Shown here in pieces: positions 60,185-64,000 of a DNA stretch of 64,000 bases (within the stretch, counting starts at the first letter, position 1; the number at the start of each line of letters is the position of its first letter). The DNA lies in contig NZ_JAAIJQ010000015.1 of assembly GCF_010820565.1 (NCBI RefSeq), positions 1 to 64,000 on the forward strand. Reading direction: 5' to 3'. This DNA comes from Thiorhodococcus minor (GTDB taxonomy: Bacteria > Pseudomonadota > Gammaproteobacteria > Chromatiales > Chromatiaceae). A program made the position numbers and the translations under genes. The notes beneath the pieces are model-generated. The model was not told the DNA's origin. It was given only the letters and a program-made list of their open reading frames with translations, and searched no databases.

Positions 60185-62004
60185 CGGCGCAGGATCCGCG
60201 TCACCTGCTCCAGGGCTTGCCGCAGGCGCCGGGTGTCTATCGCATGGTCGACGTCGGTGGGGCGGTGCTCTACGTCGGCAAGGCGAAGAACCTCAAACGG
60301 CGCGTCGGCAGCTACTTCAGCCGCTCGCTGAACGGGCGTCTTCAGCTCATGGTGAGCCAGATCGCCGACATCGAGGTGACAGTGACGCGCACCGAGGGTG
60401 AGGCGCTGCTGCTCGAGAGCAACCTCATCAAGGCGCTGCGTCCGCGCTTCAATGTGCTGCTGCGCGATGACAAGAGCTATCCCTACATCTATCTGACGAC
60501 CCAGGACGACTTCCCGCGGCTCGCCTTCTACCGCGGCTCGCGCAAGGGGCCAGGGCGCTTTTTCGGTCCCTATCCCAGCGCCTGGGCGGTCCGCGAGACG
60601 CTGCAGCTGCTGCAGAAGCTCTTTCCGGTGCGCCAATGCGAGGACGGCTTCTTTCGCAACCGCTCGCGGCCCTGTCTGCAGTACCAGATCAAGCGCTGCA
60701 GTGGGCCCTGCGTCGGCCTGATCAGTCCCGAGCATTATGCCGAGGACGTCGCGCATACCATCAAGTTTCTCGATGGCCGGACCGACGAGGTGGTCGACGA
60801 GCTGGTGGAGGCGATGGAGCGGGCGTCGGGCGCCCTGGCGTTCGAGCGCGCGGCGGCGCTGCGCGACCAGATCTCGACGCTGCGGCGTATTCAGCAGCGC
60901 CAATACGTGAGCGGCGAGGGTGGCGACCTCGACATCATCGCCTGCGCCCAAGACGGCGGCATGCATTGCGTGCAGGTCTTCTTCATTCGTGGCGGCCGCA
61001 ACCTCGGCAACAAGGCCTTCTTCCCCCAAGCGCCCGAGGATACAGAGGCGTCCGCGCTCATGGCGGGCTTTCTCGCGCAGTTCTACACCGACAAGCTCAT
61101 TCCGCCCGAGCTGATCGTCAGCGTGGCGCCCGATGACGTCGAGCTACTCGAGGAGGCCTTCTCAGAGCAGGCTGGGCGGCGCGTGCAGGTTCGCTGCAGC
61201 GTGCGGACCGAGCGTGCGCGCTGGCTCGAGATGGCGCGCGGCAACGCCCAGATCGCGCTCAAGTCCCGGCTCGGCAGCCAGGCGGGCTATGCACGCCGTC
61301 TCGAGGCCCTGCGCGACGCCCTGGACCTCGCCGAGCTGCCGTCGCGGATGGAGTGCTTCGACATCAGCCATACGCGGGGCGAGCGCACCGTGGCCTCCTG
61401 TGTGGTGTTCGACGCGGAGGGGCCGCGCAAGTCCGACTATCGGCACTTCAACATCGAGGGTATCACGCCGGGCGATGACTATGCCGCCATGCATCAGGCG
61501 CTGACCCGCCGCTATACGCGCATCAAACAGGGTGAGCACCCGGTACCTGACATCCTCTTCATCGACGGCGGGCGCGGCCAGATCGGCGCCGTTGCCTCGG
61601 CGCTTCAGGAGCTGGGTGTGACCGGGATGCTCATCGTCGGCGTTTCGAAGGGTCCGGACCGGCGCCCGGGGACCGAGCAGCTTTGGTTGTTGGGCCGGGA
61701 GGCGGCCGTTATACTGCCGAGCGATTCGCCGGCCATGCACCTGATCGAGCAGATTCGCGACGAGGCCCATCGTTTCGCGATCACTGGCCATCGTCAGCGT
61801 CGCGCCAAGGCCCGAACGACGTCCGTGCTGGAAGAGATCAGCGGGGTAGGACCAAAACGCCGTCAGCGCCTCCTGAAGCAGTTCGGCGGGCTGCGCGGCC
61901 TGGCCCGCGCTGGGGTCGAAGACATTGCCGGTGTGGATGGCATCAGCCGGCAATTGGCCCAGCAAATCTACGATGCCTTTCATCAAGACGTCTCAGGATC
62001 CTGA
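60181..62004 (+). CDS. uvrC: Excinuclease ABC subunit C
   Basis: ATG at 60181 overlaps the glycosylase stop (ATGA). The 607-residue protein has a GIY-YIG-type nuclease domain (GVYRMVDVGGAVLYVGKAK, about 18-36), a UVR segment (about 200-235), the RNase H-like nuclease domain with CFDISHTRGE and FIDGGRGQ, and two C-terminal helix-hairpin-helix motifs. It makes both incisions in nucleotide excision repair with UvrAB. Confidence 0.95.
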   Translation: MTAQDPRHLLQGLPQAPGVYRMVDVGGAVLYVGKAKNLKRRVGSYFSRSLNGRLQLMVSQIADIEVTVTRTEGEALLLESNLIKALRPRFNVLLRDDKSYPYIYLTTQDDFPRLAFYRGSRKGPGRFFGPYPSAWAVRETLQLLQKLFPVRQCEDGFFRNRSRPCLQYQIKRCSGPCVGLISPEHYAEDVAHTIKFLDGRTDEVVDELVEAMERASGALAFERAAALRDQISTLRRIQQRQYVSGEGGDLDIIACAQDGGMHCVQVFFIRGGRNLGNKAFFPQAPEDTEASALMAGFLAQFYTDKLIPPELIVSVAPDDVELLEEAFSEQAGRRVQVRCSVRTERARWLEMARGNAQIALKSRLGSQAGYARRLEALRDALDLAELPSRMECFDISHTRGERTVASCVVFDAEGPRKSDYRHFNIEGITPGDDYAAMHQALTRRYTRIKQGEHPVPDILFIDGGRGQIGAVASALQELGVTGMLIVGVSKGPDRRPGTEQLWLLGREAAVILPSDSPAMHLIEQIRDEAHRFAITGHRQRRAKARTTSVLEEISGVGPKRRQRLLKQFGGLRGLARAGVEDIAGVDGISRQLAQQIYDAFHQDVSGS

Positions 62005-62008
62005 AGCG

Positions 62009-62590
62009 ATGTGGAACCTGCCGAATAGCCTCACGATGCTGCGCATCGTGCTGATCCCCGTCTTCGTCGCTGTCTTCTATGTCGAGGAGCCTTGGGCGCC
62101 CTATGCGGCGGCGTCCGTGTTCGGGGCCGCGGCCCTGACCGATTGGCTGGACGGCTATCTCGCGCGGCGCTGGGAGCAGACATCGCCGCTCGGCGCCTTT
62201 CTCGATCCGGTTGCCGACAAGCTCATGGTCGCCGTGTCGCTGGTCGTGCTGTTGCAGGTGGATCCGCGCGTGCTGATCGCGCTCCCCGTAATGGTCATCA
62301 TCGGGCGGGAGATCACTGTTTCGGCGCTGCGCGAATGGATGGCCGAGGTCGGTGCGCGGGCGGCCGTGGCGGTGTCCAAGCTGGGGAAGATCAAGACCAC
62401 GGCGCAGATGATCTCTATCGTACTCCTCATCCTCAGGGACTCTGTTTTCGGCCCCTGGGTGTACGATCTCGGTGTCGCTTTGCTGTACGTCGCCGCCACG
62501 CTGACGCTCTGGTCGATGGTGGTTTACTTGACCGCGGCATGGCCGAGTCTCTCCGGGAAGGTGCGCCCAGAGGCGGCAAGGCCGGACTGA
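62009..62590 (+). CDS. pgsA: CDP-diacylglycerol-glycerol-3-phosphate 3-phosphatidyltransferase
   Basis: ATG at 62009 gives 193 residues with about five membrane helices and the CDP-alcohol phosphotransferase motif in TDWLDGYLARR, GAFLDPVADK (D-x2-DG-x2-AR-x8-G-x3-D-x3-D). The enzyme makes phosphatidylglycerol phosphate. uvrC upstream and tRNA-Gly downstream is the standard gammaproteobacterial order. Confidence 0.95.
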   Translation: MWNLPNSLTMLRIVLIPVFVAVFYVEEPWAPYAAASVFGAAALTDWLDGYLARRWEQTSPLGAFLDPVADKLMVAVSLVVLLQVDPRVLIALPVMVIIGREITVSALREWMAEVGARAAVAVSKLGKIKTTAQMISIVLLILRDSVFGPWVYDLGVALLYVAATLTLWSMVVYLTAAWPSLSGKVRPEAARPD

Positions 62591-62615
62591 GACAGCATCA
62601 GTCTCTCGAAGAAAG

Positions 62616-62643
62616 TTGACAGACTGAAAAAACCGCCTATAAT
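62616..62643 (+). promoter_or_regulatory. Consensus sigma-70 promoter of tRNA-Gly
   Basis: TTGACA (62616-62621) and TATAAT (62638-62643) are separated by 16 bp. Both boxes match the consensus perfectly, and the tRNA starts 14 bp after the -10 box. Confidence 0.9.
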
Positions 62644-62656
62644 GAACGACTCCTAA

Positions 62657-62732
<76 letters not shown>

Positions 62733-62741
62733 AAATTCAAG

Positions 62742-62769
62742 ACGGCGACCACTTGTGGTCGCCGTTTTT
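62742..62769 (+). terminator. Terminator of tRNA-Gly
   Basis: ACGGCGACCA (62742-62751) and TGGTCGCCGT (62756-62765) form a perfect 10-bp stem with a 4-nt loop, followed by TTTT. It starts 10 bp after the tRNA. Confidence 0.9.
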
Positions 62770-63297
62770 CGTTTGGGGGGGCTGAGCGTCGATGACAGGC
62801 CTGCTGGCCGTTTAGCTGGCTGGCTGAGGATGGGGTCTTGGGGGCCGCTGGCCCATGGCTTGAAGCGCGGCAGCGCGACCATGGGCAGGTTCGCTTCGAC
62901 CGCTGCCGGCCAGGGAAGCGCAAAGCGCGAGGCCGGTAGTCCCGGGTAGGCGTGTGCGCGTGCGTATTGCCGTAATGACGAAGGACGTGAGTCCTTCGTC
63001 GTGAAGGCAATATGCAAAGCGCAGTCACACACGCCGTAGAGTCATTCGTCGTAGGGTCGTGCGCAGCCCGAGTGCGCCAACGGCGCTACTCGAGGCGGAG
63101 CAGCGACCCGGAGCGGGACGGCCCGGGCTGAGAAGGTTGTCGCCCTGCGCGAGTCCCGTCGGCGAGGGATCGACCCGACGGGTATCACGAGCGCAGACGC
63201 GACACTCCGGGGCAAGGGAATTCGCTTCCGCTCGAATTGACCAACTGCCATACTGGGGTCAGCGCTGCCTGCGCTTGATTTTCCCGATTCCGGTCAG
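62770..63297. other. Intergenic region before sufS
   Basis: No supported gene lies in these 528 bp; the minus-strand frame that starts at 63032 runs into antisense tRNA sequence and is spurious. The main structure is a long hairpin at 62949-63035, listed separately. The sufS promoter is expected near the right end. Confidence 0.45.
62949..63035. repeat. 87-bp nested hairpin
   Basis: An inner perfect stem GACGAAGGAC with GTCCTTCGTC (62977-62986 and 62991-63000) lies within GTATTGCC and GGCAATAT arms (62964-62971 and 63006-63013). These lie within outer GGCGTGTG and CACACGCC arms (62949-62956 and 63028-63035). Further imperfect pairing joins the levels. Confidence 0.6.
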
Positions 63298-64000
63298 ATG
63301 ACATTTCCCATGACAGTTTCTTCCTCTCTCGCGAGCTCGCCCCAGGAGCCGTCCGCGCTCAGCGGCATCCGTGACCAGTTCCCCATTTTGCAGACCCGTG
63401 CTCATGGTCGCCCTCTCGTCTATCTCGACAGCGCCGCGAGCACGCAGCAGCCGCAGACGGTGATCCAGGCGGTGAGTGATTATCACCGACTGCATCACGC
63501 CAATATCCATCGCGGCGTCTATCAGCTCTCGCAGACGGCGACGCAGCTCTACGAAGAGGCGCGGGCCCGTGTCGCGCGGCTCCTGAACGCTGCCGAGCCG
63601 GCGGAGTGCGTCTTCACGCGCGGTACGACCGAGTCGATCAATCTCGTAGCCGCAAGCTGGGGACGTCAGAATCTCAGGCCTGGGGACGAGATCATTCTGT
63701 CGGTCTTGGAGCATCACTCGAACATCGTGCCTTGGCAGTTGGTCGCCGAGGCGACGGGCGCGCTCATCAGGGTCGTTCCCATGAACGATGCGGGCGAGCT
63801 GGACTTGGATGCCTATAGGGCGCTGCTTTCGCCGAAGACGCGGATGGTCGCGGTGAATCAGGTCTCCAACGCCTTGGGCACCATCAACCCGGTGCGCGAG
63901 ATGATCGCGGCGGCCCATGCGGTCGGCGCCTTGGCGCTGGTCGACGGTGCCCAATGGGTTGCCCATGGCCGGACCGATGTCCAGGCCCTGGATGCCGACT
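63298..64000 (+). CDS. sufS: SufS-type cysteine desulfurase (3' partial)
   Basis: The frame from ATG 63298 (or ATG 63310) runs out of the window. The 234 residues seen match the N-terminal half of group II cysteine desulfurases: DQFPILQTRAHGRPLVYLDSAAST, HRGVYQLSQTAT, FTRGTTESINLVA, LEHHSNIVPWQ with the PLP-stacking His, and LVDGAQ. The PLP lysine lies beyond the edge. The enzyme supplies sulfur for Fe-S clusters. No ribosome-binding site is obvious at either ATG. Confidence 0.9.
   Translation, partial: MTFPMTVSSSLASSPQEPSALSGIRDQFPILQTRAHGRPLVYLDSAASTQQPQTVIQAVSDYHRLHHANIHRGVYQLSQTATQLYEEARARVARLLNAAEPAECVFTRGTTESINLVAASWGRQNLRPGDEIILSVLEHHSNIVPWQLVAEATGALIRVVPMNDAGELDLDAYRALLSPKTRMVAVNQVSNALGTINPVREMIAAAHAVGALALVDGAQWVAHGRTDVQALDAD

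Overview
The window is high-GC proteobacterial DNA, by eye mostly 60-66 %. Its housekeeping genes (thiO, ispH-fkpB, rimO, dusA, uvrC-pgsA, tRNA-Gly, sufS) and the style of its intergenic repeats fit a gammaproteobacterium, most likely a purple sulfur bacterium of the Chromatiales. The genus is inferred from gene content only.

Positions 1 to about 30775 are the right-hand part of an integrative conjugative element (ICE) whose left part lies outside the window. A tyrosine integrase (29742-30770), preceded by a truncated excisionase-like gene, ends 6 bp from the 3' end of a tRNA-Thr(CGT) gene, the usual attachment arrangement. Transfer genes present are traL- and traK-like genes, a candidate oriT region, a mobI-like gene, an F/SXT-type traF-traH-traG block on the minus strand, the ICE genes DUF2857 and AcaB/DUF1845, and a lytic transglycosylase. 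TraG carries a C-terminal lysozyme-like domain. Inverted repeats built on AACGGTT lie upstream of several of these minus-strand genes and look like shared operators. The cargo consists of: (a) a BrxL-like AAA+ protein whose Lon protease part is replaced by a MITD1-type C-terminal domain (1-1676); (b) a four-gene operon of a CHASE2 protein, a FecR-like protein and two exported caspase-like proteases (4923-11619); (c) a sensing cassette with a periplasmic phytochelatin-synthase-like peptidase, a response regulator, an Hpt-like protein, a solitary substrate-binding protein, a hybrid histidine kinase and a TonB-dependent receptor (22246-29349). Transposase remnants are scattered between these.

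Positions 30776-48980 are mostly ordinary chromosome: thiamine and isoprenoid genes, rimO, a kinase fusion, two DMT-type permeases, dusA, a SagB-type oxidoreductase, a HAD phosphatase and a YccA/Bax-inhibitor-like protein. Two genes here, a bacteriohemerythrin and a permease, are each interrupted by one in-frame TAG. REP-like hairpins fill several gaps.

Positions 49014-59399 are a 10.4-kb island in a tRNA-Ser(TGA) gene, bounded by a 56-bp direct repeat with one mismatch. It holds an integrase, an excisionase-like protein, a Rha-type regulator, a ParB-like protein, a DUF1376-like protein, an archaeo-eukaryotic-type primase, a DEAD/H helicase, DUF5681 and several small proteins, with no capsid, tail or conjugation genes. 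It resembles a replicating phage satellite or mobilisable island. Its last gene is preceded by, and contains, six copies of a 15-bp palindromic motif.

Positions 59519-64000 return to chromosome: a uracil-DNA glycosylase, uvrC, pgsA, tRNA-Gly with a consensus promoter and a terminator, and the start of a SufS-type cysteine desulfurase.
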